A program made the position numbers and the translations under genes. DNA of 63,453 bases from an uncultured Lachnospiraceae bacterium (lineage in GTDB: Bacteria > Bacillota_A > Clostridia > Lachnospirales > Lachnospiraceae), in contig CAJUMT010000001.1 of NCBI GenBank assembly GCA_910587495.1, positions 1 to 63,453 of the forward strand, written 5' to 3'. This document shows positions 43,424 through 52,000 of the stretch, one piece after another (positions within the stretch are counted from its first letter, which is position 1; each line of letters opens with the position of its first letter). Below the pieces are notes generated by a model, which worked only from the letters and a program-made list of their open reading frames with translations, made no database searches and was not told where the DNA came from.

Positions 43424-44842
43424 ATGAGCAAAAACATGAAAGATCCCGCCAATTGGGTCAAGACGAGTCACAGACCTGGCTATTATAAGCTGGGAGGGAA
43501 AGAAGTGGCAGGTTACGCGTCAATCGACTTTGCGATGAATCTGGTGTTCCAGTGCATCGGGCTTTACATCAGTTATTTTTATACAGATATTTTCGGACTG
43601 AAGGCATCCCATGTGGCGCTTCTGTTCCTTGTTTCCCGTTTCTGGGATTTGGTAAACGACCCGATCATGGGAACGATCTGCGACCGGCTTTCGCCCAAGC
43701 GCGGGAAATATTGGGTGTATGTCATGTGGGGATCTATTCCCTTTGGCGTAGTGGCAATCCTGACATATTCCACGCCGGGCTTCAGTTATAATATGAAACT
43801 GGTATGGGCGGCCATTACATATAACCTTTTAAACATGCTTTATACATTTATTATTCAGCCGTACGCGGCGGCAGCGTCCATTATGACCAACGACCCGGAT
43901 GAGAGGACAAGAATGCAGTCGATCCGTATGACGCTGGCTCAGTCAGGCGGTGTGGTATGCGCAATCCTTCTGCCCAACCTGAGTGGATTTCTGACAAGAT
44001 ATATGACGCTGGCCCAGGGCTATATGGTGACTACGGCGATCATGGCAGTGGTGATGGTAATTATCTTACAATGGGGTTCCCACCAGATCGTGGAGAGGAT
44101 TCCCCCGCAGCCGATTGATCCAAATAACAAAGCCGGACTCAAAGATATATTTGCGACGATCAAGCTAGGACCGGTGTTCGTGATGCTGCTTCTGTTCCTG
44201 GGTGTATATACGATCAGTCAGATTCAGTCCACCATGGGACCATATTATATGAAGTATTATGCGGACAGTGAAAATATGATTTCTTGGTTTTCCATGATTC
44301 TGATGCTGGCGTCAGTGGCAGGAGTTCCAAGCGTGCCGTATCTGGCGAAGACGATCAAGAAGAAAAACACGGTTATCTTAGGGCTGGCGTTATGCGGCAT
44401 CGGATCTCTGATCATCTATCTGATGCCCCAGGGCAGCGGTGCTTTAGTCGGTATGATGGCAGGAAGAGCAGTGGTAGGCCTTGGCTATGGTATTCTGATG
44501 GGTATCTTATGGTCCATCGTAACAGACCCCATCGAGTATAGCAACTGGAAGACCGGGCATGCTTATGGCGCGATCACGCTGACGCTGGTAGGGCTTGGGC
44601 TTAAATTTGCCATGGTAATCGGCGGTTCCCTGCCGAATGCAGTATTAAGTTCTGCGGGTTATGTGGCGAACGAAGTACAGACACCGGAAGTAATGTCAGC
44701 GATCCGCAATCTGACCGCACTGCTTCCCTTTGTGGTGGCGATCGTGACGATTTTGATCTTCGGAGTATTTTACAAACTGGATGAAGAACGTCTCTCTCAG
44801 ATTCAGGAAGAAATTGCGAAAAGAGACGGACGAAGCGAATAA
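43424..44842 (+). CDS. GPH-family (glycoside-pentoside-hexuronide) sodium/proton symporter
   Basis: The 472-residue protein has about twelve hydrophobic segments. The N-terminal YASIDFAMNLVFQCIGLYISYFY and FLVSRFWDLVNDPIMGTICD with the charged loop are typical of MelB/GusB/XynB relatives, as is TDPIEYSNWKTGH around residue 370. Members take up glycosides, pentosides or glucuronides. ATG 43424 is preferred over ATG 43415, because the GGAGG at 43409-43413 is ten bases from the former and only one from the latter. It is the first gene of a five-gene operon. Confidence 0.9.
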   Translation: MSKNMKDPANWVKTSHRPGYYKLGGKEVAGYASIDFAMNLVFQCIGLYISYFYTDIFGLKASHVALLFLVSRFWDLVNDPIMGTICDRLSPKRGKYWVYVMWGSIPFGVVAILTYSTPGFSYNMKLVWAAITYNLLNMLYTFIIQPYAAAASIMTNDPDERTRMQSIRMTLAQSGGVVCAILLPNLSGFLTRYMTLAQGYMVTTAIMAVVMVIILQWGSHQIVERIPPQPIDPNNKAGLKDIFATIKLGPVFVMLLLFLGVYTISQIQSTMGPYYMKYYADSENMISWFSMILMLASVAGVPSVPYLAKTIKKKNTVILGLALCGIGSLIIYLMPQGSGALVGMMAGRAVVGLGYGILMGILWSIVTDPIEYSNWKTGHAYGAITLTLVGLGLKFAMVIGGSLPNAVLSSAGYVANEVQTPEVMSAIRNLTALLPFVVAIVTILIFGVFYKLDEERLSQIQEEIAKRDGRSE

Positions 44843-44873
44843 ATGAATAAAAAACCAGGAGGAATAAGACCAT

Positions 44874-45932
44874 ATGAAACAGATGAGAGTCTTAAAAACC
44901 GGCAGGCTGGACGCGCCGGATGAGAGCAAAAGAGGAAAGATAGAAGTACAGGATGTCCCATTGCGCGATTTGGGACCGGAAGAAGTCAAAATTAAAGTGG
45001 CATATTGCGCCATCTGCGGTTCCGATCCCCATGCGCTGGTGGAAAACGTGTTTGGCTGGGAACTTCCCTTTGGCCTTGGGCATGAGATATCAGGCGTAAT
45101 CGTGGAGCTGGGAGAAAAGGCGACGCAGAAGGGCCTGAAAGTGGGGGACAGAGTGGCAGGAAATTTCCTTGGATTCTGCGGAAAATGTTACTACTGCCAG
45201 AATGGGCAGCAGCAGTTTTGTCCCCATGCGGAAGAATATAATTTTCCGGGATTCAGTGAATATATTATCTGGCATGAGTCTCAAGTGTATAAGCTTCCGG
45301 ATCATATCAGCCTGAAAAAAGGATGCCTTCTGGAGCCGATTTCTATTATCACCCGTCTGATGGACAAAGTGGCGTTAAAGTTCGGCATGAGAGTGGCAGT
45401 GTCCGGCGGCGGACCGATCGGATTGCTTGCCCTGCAGTCGTTTAAGATGTATGGGGCCAGTGAAGTGACAGTGATCGAGCCTCTGGCGTCCAGACGTGAG
45501 ATTGCCGTAAAATATGGGGCGGATCATGTGATCGACCCGGTGAACAGTAATTTACAGGCAGAAGCCGACAAGATCACAGGCGGACTTGGCTATGATGTGG
45601 TCATTGATTGTTCCGGATCTGTCCATGCAGTGCAGGGACTTCCGCCGATTACAGCTAAAGGTGGGAAACTGATTTACGGCGCGCAGTACCCCAATGATTT
45701 CGAGATGCCGTTCAATCTTTACAAATACTGCTATTTTAACGAGATCACGGTGACCGGATTTTTCGTCGCACCGTATGCGTATCCAAGGGCACTGCAGATG
45801 CTGGATAAATATCAGTTGGATGATTTTACAAGAAAAGTGGTTCCTCTTAAAGATATTGAGGAAGCGTTTAAGATTCATTTCTCCGGCGAATACCTGAAAG
45901 TGCTGGTTAAATGCAACGACGATCTGGATTGA
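44874..45932 (+). CDS. Zinc-dependent alcohol dehydrogenase, sorbitol/threonine dehydrogenase-like
   Basis: The 352-residue medium-chain enzyme has catalytic zinc ligands in CAICGSDPH and GHEISGVIVE, structural cysteines in CGKCYYCQNGQQQFC, and the NAD(P) motif SGGGPIGLLALQSF. It should oxidise a secondary alcohol of the imported compound. ATG 44874 follows AGGAGG. It lies second in the operon, between the symporter and a split transketolase. A DesC-like (20-alpha-hydroxysteroid dehydrogenase) role is one alternative because that enzyme is also a zinc alcohol dehydrogenase next to transketolase-like desAB; a polyol or sugar dehydrogenase is the simpler reading. Confidence 0.9.
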   Translation: MKQMRVLKTGRLDAPDESKRGKIEVQDVPLRDLGPEEVKIKVAYCAICGSDPHALVENVFGWELPFGLGHEISGVIVELGEKATQKGLKVGDRVAGNFLGFCGKCYYCQNGQQQFCPHAEEYNFPGFSEYIIWHESQVYKLPDHISLKKGCLLEPISIITRLMDKVALKFGMRVAVSGGGPIGLLALQSFKMYGASEVTVIEPLASRREIAVKYGADHVIDPVNSNLQAEADKITGGLGYDVVIDCSGSVHAVQGLPPITAKGGKLIYGAQYPNDFEMPFNLYKYCYFNEITVTGFFVAPYAYPRALQMLDKYQLDDFTRKVVPLKDIEEAFKIHFSGEYLKVLVKCNDDLD

Positions 45933-45948
45933 AGAAAGGAAGGATGAC

Positions 45949-46815
45949 ATGAGCGACAGAAAATTACAGACCATAGAAGAACTGGAAGCAAAATGCGTAG
46001 ATATCCGCATGAATCTTCTGAACTTTATTTACCGCATCGGTATGGGACACCTTGGCGGAGAACTGTCCATGGTGGAAGCTGCGGTAGCCCTTTACTACAA
46101 ATATTTAAATTATGATGTGTTGGATCCGAAGATGGAGGGGCGTGACCGTTTCATCCTTTCCAAAGGACATTGTTCGGAGACGCTTTATACGATCTTTTCC
46201 GAGCAGGGCGCTTATACCCAGGATTATATGGTAGAGCATTTTGAGTCTTTGGATACATATAAATTCGGTATGCATTCTAATCGTAAAAAATGTCCGCAGA
46301 TAGAAGTATCCGCAGGTTCCTTAGGGCACGGTCTTCCCATCGCTGTGGGCTACGCGCTGGGCGCAAGATATAAAAAAGAGAATTATCGCGTGATCGTTAT
46401 GATCGGAGACGGCGAGTTCGACGAAGGAACCAACTGGGAAGCGCTGATGGCGGGCGCCCATTACAAATTGAATAACTTGGTATGTATTTTGGATAAGAAC
46501 AAACTGCAGATGACCGGCGACACAAAAGATATTATGAACATCGATCCGGTAGACGAAAAAGTCAAAGCGTTTGGTTGGAACGTGATCGAGATTGAGGACG
46601 GCAACGATATGGCACAGGTGTGCGCGGCGCTTGATAAACTTCCAGAAAGAGATTGTGAAAAGCTGGCCAAACCTACGTTTATTATCAGTAATACGATCAA
46701 AGGCAAAGGCGTGAGCTTTATGGAAAATAACCACAAGTGGCATGGCGGCGGTATCGGCAAAGAAGATTTGAAACGTGCGCTTGACGATGTGGCAAAAATG
46801 AGAAAGGGGTGCTGA
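45949..46815 (+). CDS. Transketolase-like protein, N-terminal (TPP-binding) subunit
   Basis: The 288-residue subunit carries the pyrophosphate half of a thiamine-diphosphate site: HLGGELSMVEAAVALYYKY, LSKGHCSETLYT, SLGHGLPIAVGYALGA and the GDGEFDEGTNWEALM motif with the downstream asparagine of the TPP fold. ATG 45949 follows AAGGAAGGATG. Split transketolases of this type move two-carbon ketol units in sugar catabolism. They also include DesA of the steroid 17,20-desmolase of Clostridium scindens. The partner subunit follows after two bases. Confidence 0.92.
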   Translation: MSDRKLQTIEELEAKCVDIRMNLLNFIYRIGMGHLGGELSMVEAAVALYYKYLNYDVLDPKMEGRDRFILSKGHCSETLYTIFSEQGAYTQDYMVEHFESLDTYKFGMHSNRKKCPQIEVSAGSLGHGLPIAVGYALGARYKKENYRVIVMIGDGEFDEGTNWEALMAGAHYKLNNLVCILDKNKLQMTGDTKDIMNIDPVDEKVKAFGWNVIEIEDGNDMAQVCAALDKLPERDCEKLAKPTFIISNTIKGKGVSFMENNHKWHGGGIGKEDLKRALDDVAKMRKGC

Positions 46816-46817
46816 TT

Positions 46818-47786
46818 ATGGCTGCAAAAACAACTTATGATTTTGATATGATGCTTTCCAGCGCAAAGGAAGCTTACGGAGAAGAACTGTATAAGATGGC
46901 CCAGGAGGGCATCGACTTTGTATTTACCTATTCTGATAATGTAGCGCCTTCCACCAAAGCAGGGCAGCTGGTGAAAGATTTCCCGGAACGCTGCTTTAAT
47001 ATGGGTATCGCGGAACCGGGCCAGGTGGGCGCTTCTGCAGGTCTTGCACTGTCCGGAAATGTGGTGTTCGCCCAGGTATTCGGACCGTTTCTTCCTCTGC
47101 GGGCAGCGGATCAGATCCACACGGATATCGCCTACAATGATGTAAAAGTACGGTTGATCGGAACCCATTCCGGCGTGACCGCAGGCGGCGGACCGACTCA
47201 TAATGATATTGCGGATCTGGCTTTGTACCGCGCGATCCCGAACCTGACCGTGTGCGTCCCGGCGGACGCGAACCAGTGCGCGAAATTTATCCGCGCTTCC
47301 ATGGACTATGACGGGCCGATGATCATCCGGATCGACCGCGCTGGTTCTCCTAATGTGTATGCGGGAGATTATGAACTTGAGATCGGAAAAGCTATCGAGC
47401 TGATGGAGGGCGAGGACGCTACGATCATTTCCTGCGGCTCTAACTTGTATGAATGCCTGATGGCAGCCAAAATGTTAAAAGAAGAAAAAGGCTTAAGCAT
47501 AGAAATCCTGGATGTACATACGGTAAAACCGCTGGATAAAGATTCCATTATCCGCGTTGCCAACAAGACCGGAAATGTCGTTACGGTAGAAGACCATTCC
47601 ATTAACGGCGGTCTGGGCGGAGCCGTGGCAGAGGTTCTGTGCGAGGCAGGATACAAAGGAAATTTCAAAAGAGTAGGTATGCCGGATGAATTTGCGGTAC
47701 TGGGTTCTGTGGATGATATTTATCACTACTACGGCATGGACCGCCATGGAATCGCAAAGACCATCAAGGAGATGCTGGGCAAATAA
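46818..47786 (+). CDS. Transketolase-like protein, C-terminal subunit
   Basis: The 322-residue subunit holds the pyrimidine-binding half and C-terminal domain. NMGIAEPGQVGASAGLAL contains the conserved catalytic glutamate; GTHSGVTAGGGPTHNDIADLA and NGGLGGAVAEVLCEAG are typical. ATG 46818 is chosen over GTG 46809, because GAAAGGGG ends directly at the latter. Together with the preceding protein it should form the heterotetrameric enzyme. Reported DesB proteins belong to the same family; sequence alone does not separate the two functions. Confidence 0.92.
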   Translation: MAAKTTYDFDMMLSSAKEAYGEELYKMAQEGIDFVFTYSDNVAPSTKAGQLVKDFPERCFNMGIAEPGQVGASAGLALSGNVVFAQVFGPFLPLRAADQIHTDIAYNDVKVRLIGTHSGVTAGGGPTHNDIADLALYRAIPNLTVCVPADANQCAKFIRASMDYDGPMIIRIDRAGSPNVYAGDYELEIGKAIELMEGEDATIISCGSNLYECLMAAKMLKEEKGLSIEILDVHTVKPLDKDSIIRVANKTGNVVTVEDHSINGGLGGAVAEVLCEAGYKGNFKRVGMPDEFAVLGSVDDIYHYYGMDRHGIAKTIKEMLGK

Positions 47787-47801
47787 GCAAAGGAGGATAC
47801 C

Positions 47802-48587
47802 ATGTCTGATAAATATAAGAATTTTTCAATGGATTATTTCAGCCTGAAAGGCAAGGTGGCTATCATTACAGGAGCGAATCAGGGATTAGGCCTTGCTTAT
47901 GCGGCGGCTTTTGCCAAAGCGGGGGCGGATTTGTTCATCCCTCATTTTACAGATGATATTCGCGAAGTAGAAGAGATTGCCAAGGCCGAAGGGCGCAGGA
48001 TCGAGTTCCTTCAGGGAGACCTGACAGATAAAGCGTATATTAAGCAGATCGTAGACGTATGCATGGAAAAATACGGGCGTATTGATATCCTTGTAAACAA
48101 TGCGGGAGCCAGCGCTTTTGCGCCTTTCGACGAATATCCGGATCGTTACTGGGATATGTGCATCAATCTGGACTTAAATGCAGTGTATTTCCTCTCCCAT
48201 GCGGTAGCTAAGATCATGAAAGCCCAGGGCGCAGGGAAGATCATCAATATCGGTTCTGCTTTGTCCTATACGGCAGACAAACATTGCCCGCCTTACGCGG
48301 TGGCAAAACACGGCGTCATCGGGTTGACCCGGGTGTTCGCCAATGAACTGGGGCAGTACAATATTCAGACCAACGCCATCTGCCCTGGTTTTCTGGCCAC
48401 GGAGGTGAACGCGGAGCTTCGCAAAGACCCGGCGTTTTACGATAAGATTACCAACCGGATTGCCGCAGGGCGCTGGGGTGAATCCGAGGATCTGATGGGA
48501 ACCATGGTATTTCTGGCCAGCAAAGCATCGGACTATGTAAACGGCTGGCACATCAGCGTAGACGGAGGGTTTACGACGGTGCTGTAA
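47802..48587 (+). CDS. Short-chain dehydrogenase/reductase
   Basis: The 261-residue Rossmann enzyme has the cofactor motif TGANQGLGLAYA, NNAGAS, the catalytic serine in NIGSALSY and the Y-x3-K pair in PPYAVAKHG. It resembles gluconate 5-dehydrogenase / 2-deoxy-D-gluconate 3-dehydrogenase (KduD) proteins; the acidic residue after strand two (DDIRE) gives no firm NAD/NADP call. ATG 47802 follows AAAGGAGG. It is the last gene of the operon. Confidence 0.9.
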   Translation: MSDKYKNFSMDYFSLKGKVAIITGANQGLGLAYAAAFAKAGADLFIPHFTDDIREVEEIAKAEGRRIEFLQGDLTDKAYIKQIVDVCMEKYGRIDILVNNAGASAFAPFDEYPDRYWDMCINLDLNAVYFLSHAVAKIMKAQGAGKIINIGSALSYTADKHCPPYAVAKHGVIGLTRVFANELGQYNIQTNAICPGFLATEVNAELRKDPAFYDKITNRIAAGRWGESEDLMGTMVFLASKASDYVNGWHISVDGGFTTVL

Positions 48588-48630
48588 CAAATTTACGTTT
48601 TAAAATAACATTTCAGAGTTTTATGCCGAT

Positions 48631-48665
48631 CAGGGCGCTTTCCAATCATGAAGGAAGGCGCCCTG
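48631..48665. terminator. Strong hairpin after the SDR gene
   Basis: CAGGGCGCTTTCC pairs with GGAAGGCGCCCTG around an 8-base loop. No T run follows on the plus strand; on the minus strand it is followed by a loose A/T-rich stretch, so it may end the small minus-strand frame at 48674 as well. Confidence 0.6.
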
Positions 48666-48673
48666 TATGCGTG

Positions 48674-48769
48674 TTATGCCAGTGTCTGATATTCTTCCAG
48701 GATTTTTTGGAACATCCGGTCTTTCGGCTTAAGGCCGATATACTTTGTGACAGCGCTTTCACATGCCAT
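48674..48769 (-). CDS. Possible small protein or gene remnant, 31 residues
   Basis: On the minus strand ATG 48769, preceded by GAAAGG, opens MACESAVTKYIGLKPKDRM and ends at TAA 48674. The composition (amphipathic, charged) looks protein-like rather than random, and a strong hairpin lies directly after the stop. It could be the tail of a lost gene. No function is suggested. Confidence 0.35.
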   Translation of the reverse strand: MACESAVTKYIGLKPKDRMFQKILEEYQTLA

Positions 48770-48800
48770 TACTGTAACCTTTCAAATGTGTGGTTATGGA

Positions 48801-48829
48801 TTGTTAAAGGGGGAGTTTTGTGCTAAAAT
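48801..48829 (+). promoter_or_regulatory. Promoter of the PIN gene pair
   Basis: TTGTTA (48801-48806), a 17-base spacer and TAAAAT (48824-48829), 24 bases before the start codon. Confidence 0.65.
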
Positions 48830-48852
48830 GGTTCTAAAGGAAGTGAGTTGCT

Positions 48853-49332
48853 ATGGACAGGAAATTAAAGGTGTATTTAGACACGTCTGTTATAAGTTAT
48901 CTGCAACAGGAAGATGCGCCGGAGAGGATGAAAGATACATTAGCTCTCTGGACACAGTTTGAAGCAGGAGAGTATGATATTTGTCTGTCGCAGGTGACGC
49001 TTGATGAAGTAGGTGAATGCCGTGAGCCAAAAAGAACTGTATTATATGAATATTTAAGCAGGATTTCATATACAAAGTTGGAAATTACGGATGAAGCCCT
49101 TAAAGTTGCAAATCAGATTATAGATATGGGCATACTGACAAAGAAAAGCATTGATGACTGCCAGCATATAGCAACTGCTGTTGTGCATGGATGCGACTGT
49201 ATCATATCGTGGAATTTTAAGCATATTGTAAATATAAAGACCATTAAGGGTATTAGGGCAATCACACACCTTGAAAGCTATAAGGATATTGATATTATGA
49301 ATCCGTCTGTATTATTAGGAGGTGGGGAATAA
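48853..49332 (+). CDS. PIN-domain protein, probable toxin
   Basis: The 159-residue protein has the PIN acidic residues D10 (VYLDTSVISY), D51/E52 (LDEVGE) and D101/D102 (SIDDCQHIATAV), then CDCIISWNFKHIVN, a pattern seen in PIN proteins of Clostridia. PIN toxins cleave RNA with Mg2+. ATG 48853 follows AAAGGAAGTGAG. Its stop overlaps the start of the next small gene (TAATG), so the two are translationally coupled. Length and all four acidic positions are intact, unlike the copy at 33820. Confidence 0.82.
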   Translation: MDRKLKVYLDTSVISYLQQEDAPERMKDTLALWTQFEAGEYDICLSQVTLDEVGECREPKRTVLYEYLSRISYTKLEITDEALKVANQIIDMGILTKKSIDDCQHIATAVVHGCDCIISWNFKHIVNIKTIKGIRAITHLESYKDIDIMNPSVLLGGGE

Positions 49333-49508
49333 TGGCATATACATTGGAAATCAGCCCGGATTTTACGGTTGAGGATATTCACAAGATACGGGAACGTAAT
49401 TACGAAGTGACAAAACACATGACAACGGAGGAGAAACTGCTTTATTATAATACGCCAAGGACAGATGCAGAAGAACAGATAGAAAGGCTTAGAGCAAAGC
49501 GCAATTAG
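49332..49508 (+). CDS. Small partner of the PIN protein, probable antitoxin
   Basis: The 58-residue protein begins MAYTLEISPDFTVEDIHKI and ends in a charged helix (EEQIERLRAKRN). It starts within the stop codon of the PIN gene and ends at TAG 49506. Size, coupling and charge fit an antitoxin, here in the less common toxin-first order. No DNA-binding fold is obvious. Confidence 0.65.
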   Translation: MAYTLEISPDFTVEDIHKIRERNYEVTKHMTTEEKLLYYNTPRTDAEEQIERLRAKRN

Positions 49509-49593
49509 CTCCGTACAGGTGGCGATAAATGAAAAGTGATACACCGTGAAGCTGTGAGAATGGCTGATTGGAGTATCTATATCAATGAAAAAG

Positions 49594-49633
49594 AAATCCC
49601 CTGCCACTGGTGAAAGGTGTCGGGGAATTTTTT
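49594..49633 (+). terminator. Terminator after the PIN gene pair
   Basis: ATCCCC...CAC pairs with GTG...GGGGAAT around a short loop, followed by TTTTTT at 49627-49633. It separates the PIN pair from recQ. No clear promoter was identified in the following 70 bases. Confidence 0.75.
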
Positions 49634-49703
49634 GCATATGCAGCTCCCGCGAACATTGTCTTGATTTTATGAGGGGGTTGAAACTGATTCAGGAAGGATA
49701 AGT

Positions 49704-51965
49704 ATGGACGCAAAAGAAACATTAAAAGTTTATTTCGGATATGATGCATATAAGCCCGGGCAGGAGGAAATCATTGACGCTGTTCTTATGGGGAAAGATG
49801 TGCTGGCCATTATGCAGACCGGAGCGGGCAAGTCTGTCTGCTATCAGATACCGGCGATGCTTTTGCCGGGGATTACAATTGTTATATCTCCGCTTATATC
49901 CCTTATGCAGGATCAGGTGAAGGCATTAAACGGAGCCGGGATTCATGCCGGGTATATCAATTCATCATTGACAGAGGTCCAGATATCAAGGGTGTATGCG
50001 AAAGCATTAGAAGGGGCATATAAAATCCTGTATGTTGCACCGGAACGCCTTGAAAGCTGTGAATTTACGGATTTCACTGAGCGGATGGACATATCGATGG
50101 TAACGGTTGATGAAGCACATTGTATCTCTCAGTGGGGACAAGATTTCAGACCGAGTTATTTGAAAATCGTAGATTTTATAGACCATCTGCCAAAGAGGCC
50201 TGTCGTAAACGCATTTACCGCGACTGCCACGGAAGAAGTGAAAACAGATATTTCTTGTGTGCTTAAGCAGCAGGCTCCAAAGATTGTTGTCACCGGTTTT
50301 GACCGGTCGAATCTCTATTTTGATGTGGAGACTACAAAGAAGAAGGACGACTATGTACTGAAATATATCAGGAAGCATCCGAACGACAGCGGCATCATAT
50401 ACTGCGCCACAAGGAAAAATGTAGACGCATTGTATGAACTGCTTTCCGGTGCGGGCATACCTGTGACGAGGTATCATGCCGGAATGAACAATAAAGATAG
50501 GAAAGAAAGCCAGGATGATTTCATTTATGACAGATCACCGGTGATCGTTGCCACGAACGCATTTGGAATGGGTATCGACAAATCCAATGTGAGGTTTGTG
50601 ATTCATTACAATATGCCTCAGAGCATGGAGAATTATTATCAGGAAGCCGGGCGCGCAGGAAGAGATGGGGAGCCGTCGCAGTGTATTTTGTTGTTTTCGG
50701 CACAGGATATTATGATAGACAAGTTCCTGCTTTCGCATAAAGACTTTACCGATGTCTCATATGAAGACATTGAGCTTATCAAACAGCGTGATGCAAGAAG
50801 ACTTCAGGTAATGGAAGGCTATTGCAGGACTTCGGGATGCCTTCGGAATTATATTCTTGCGTATTTTGGAGAGAAACGGGAAACACCTTGCGACAGCTGC
50901 GGGAATTGCCATCGGGAATTTACAGAAAACGATATGACCGAGGATGCAAAGCAGGTCATCAATTGTGTTTGGGAGACAAAAGGAAGATATGGCCTGAATA
51001 TCATTCTTGGGACCCTTCTTGGGGCAAACAGAGCCAGATTAAAGGAACTTAATACAACAGCTTATAAAACATATGGTGTTCTTAAGGAGCGTTCCGAATC
51101 AGAACTCCGGCTGCTTGTCAGCCAGATGATCATGGATGGGTATCTTTATCAAACCGCGGATCAATACAGTGTAATCCGTATGGGGAATATAGATCCGCTG
51201 AAAGATCCGGGTACACATGTCCTGGTTCGGACATACAAGGACAAGGAACCCAAACGGCAGACAACAGGAAAAAGTACAGATACACTTACAAAAGCAGGAT
51301 ATGAGCTGTTTGATGTCCTTCGGAAACTTCGGCTTACGATTGCAAGAGAAGAGGGCATGCCGCCGTACATCATTTTCAGTGATAAGACGCTCATTGATAT
51401 GAGTGCCAAAGTGCCGCGTGACAGAGCGTCTATGATGTGTGTATCAGGTGTAGGCGAGACAAAATGCGATAGATACGGAGACAGGTTTATCGATGCGATA
51501 AGTACATTTATGGATGAACATCCGGATTCCGTCACCAGCATAGTCGATCATGAAGATAATTCCAAAGAGAGTGAAGGGCCAGGAAGAAAGCGTAAAAAAC
51601 GAAAAGGACCGTTTTACCTTAACCCGGAAGATGGCGATAAATTTGTATACAAAGATTTTTATCTTTTGACCGAAATCAAAGATGAGTTGAACAGGATTAC
51701 ATCTGCGGATAACGTAAAACATATATTTGGAACCGACATTTTCAGGCTTTTGACACAGATGGGATATGTTGAAGAAAAGCAGATAGAAGGCCGTATGGTT
51801 CAGACACAGACGGAGGCTGGATTATCCAAAGAGATTATCAGCATTGAAAAAATAAGCAAGATAGGGAATACATACACAGTTCTGATGTATCCGTCGGCAG
51901 TTCAGAAAGAGATTGTCGAGCATTATATTGCAGTTAGGGATCAGGTAGAATCTGATGGTCTTTGA
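49704..51965 (+). CDS. recQ: RecQ-family ATP-dependent DNA helicase
   Basis: The 753-residue superfamily 2 helicase has motif I QTGAGKSVCYQIPA, motif II VDEAHCISQWGQDFRP, motif III AFTATAT, motif V ATNAFGMGIDK and motif VI QEAGRAGRDG. The RecQ zinc cysteines lie in GYCRTSGCLRNYIL...CDSCGNCH; a winged-helix and an HRDC domain (residues about 520-600, with LRLTIAREEGMPPYIIFSD) follow, then a long lysine-rich linker (GRKRKKRKG) and a C-terminal extension. ATG 49704 follows AGGAAGGATA. It is 35 bases from the Septu-like ATPase gene, so a shared transcript is likely. Confidence 0.92.
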   Translation: MDAKETLKVYFGYDAYKPGQEEIIDAVLMGKDVLAIMQTGAGKSVCYQIPAMLLPGITIVISPLISLMQDQVKALNGAGIHAGYINSSLTEVQISRVYAKALEGAYKILYVAPERLESCEFTDFTERMDISMVTVDEAHCISQWGQDFRPSYLKIVDFIDHLPKRPVVNAFTATATEEVKTDISCVLKQQAPKIVVTGFDRSNLYFDVETTKKKDDYVLKYIRKHPNDSGIIYCATRKNVDALYELLSGAGIPVTRYHAGMNNKDRKESQDDFIYDRSPVIVATNAFGMGIDKSNVRFVIHYNMPQSMENYYQEAGRAGRDGEPSQCILLFSAQDIMIDKFLLSHKDFTDVSYEDIELIKQRDARRLQVMEGYCRTSGCLRNYILAYFGEKRETPCDSCGNCHREFTENDMTEDAKQVINCVWETKGRYGLNIILGTLLGANRARLKELNTTAYKTYGVLKERSESELRLLVSQMIMDGYLYQTADQYSVIRMGNIDPLKDPGTHVLVRTYKDKEPKRQTTGKSTDTLTKAGYELFDVLRKLRLTIAREEGMPPYIIFSDKTLIDMSAKVPRDRASMMCVSGVGETKCDRYGDRFIDAISTFMDEHPDSVTSIVDHEDNSKESEGPGRKRKKRKGPFYLNPEDGDKFVYKDFYLLTEIKDELNRITSADNVKHIFGTDIFRLLTQMGYVEEKQIEGRMVQTQTEAGLSKEIISIEKISKIGNTYTVLMYPSAVQKEIVEHYIAVRDQVESDGL

Positions 51966-52000
51966 TGGGTTTATATTTTGGATAGATAGGGAGGTTAGGT

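Noticed and set aside
45949..47786. Sulfoquinovose or apiose transketolase pathway
   Set aside because: The isomerase, kinase or sulfo-sugar genes expected for those routes are not in the cluster.
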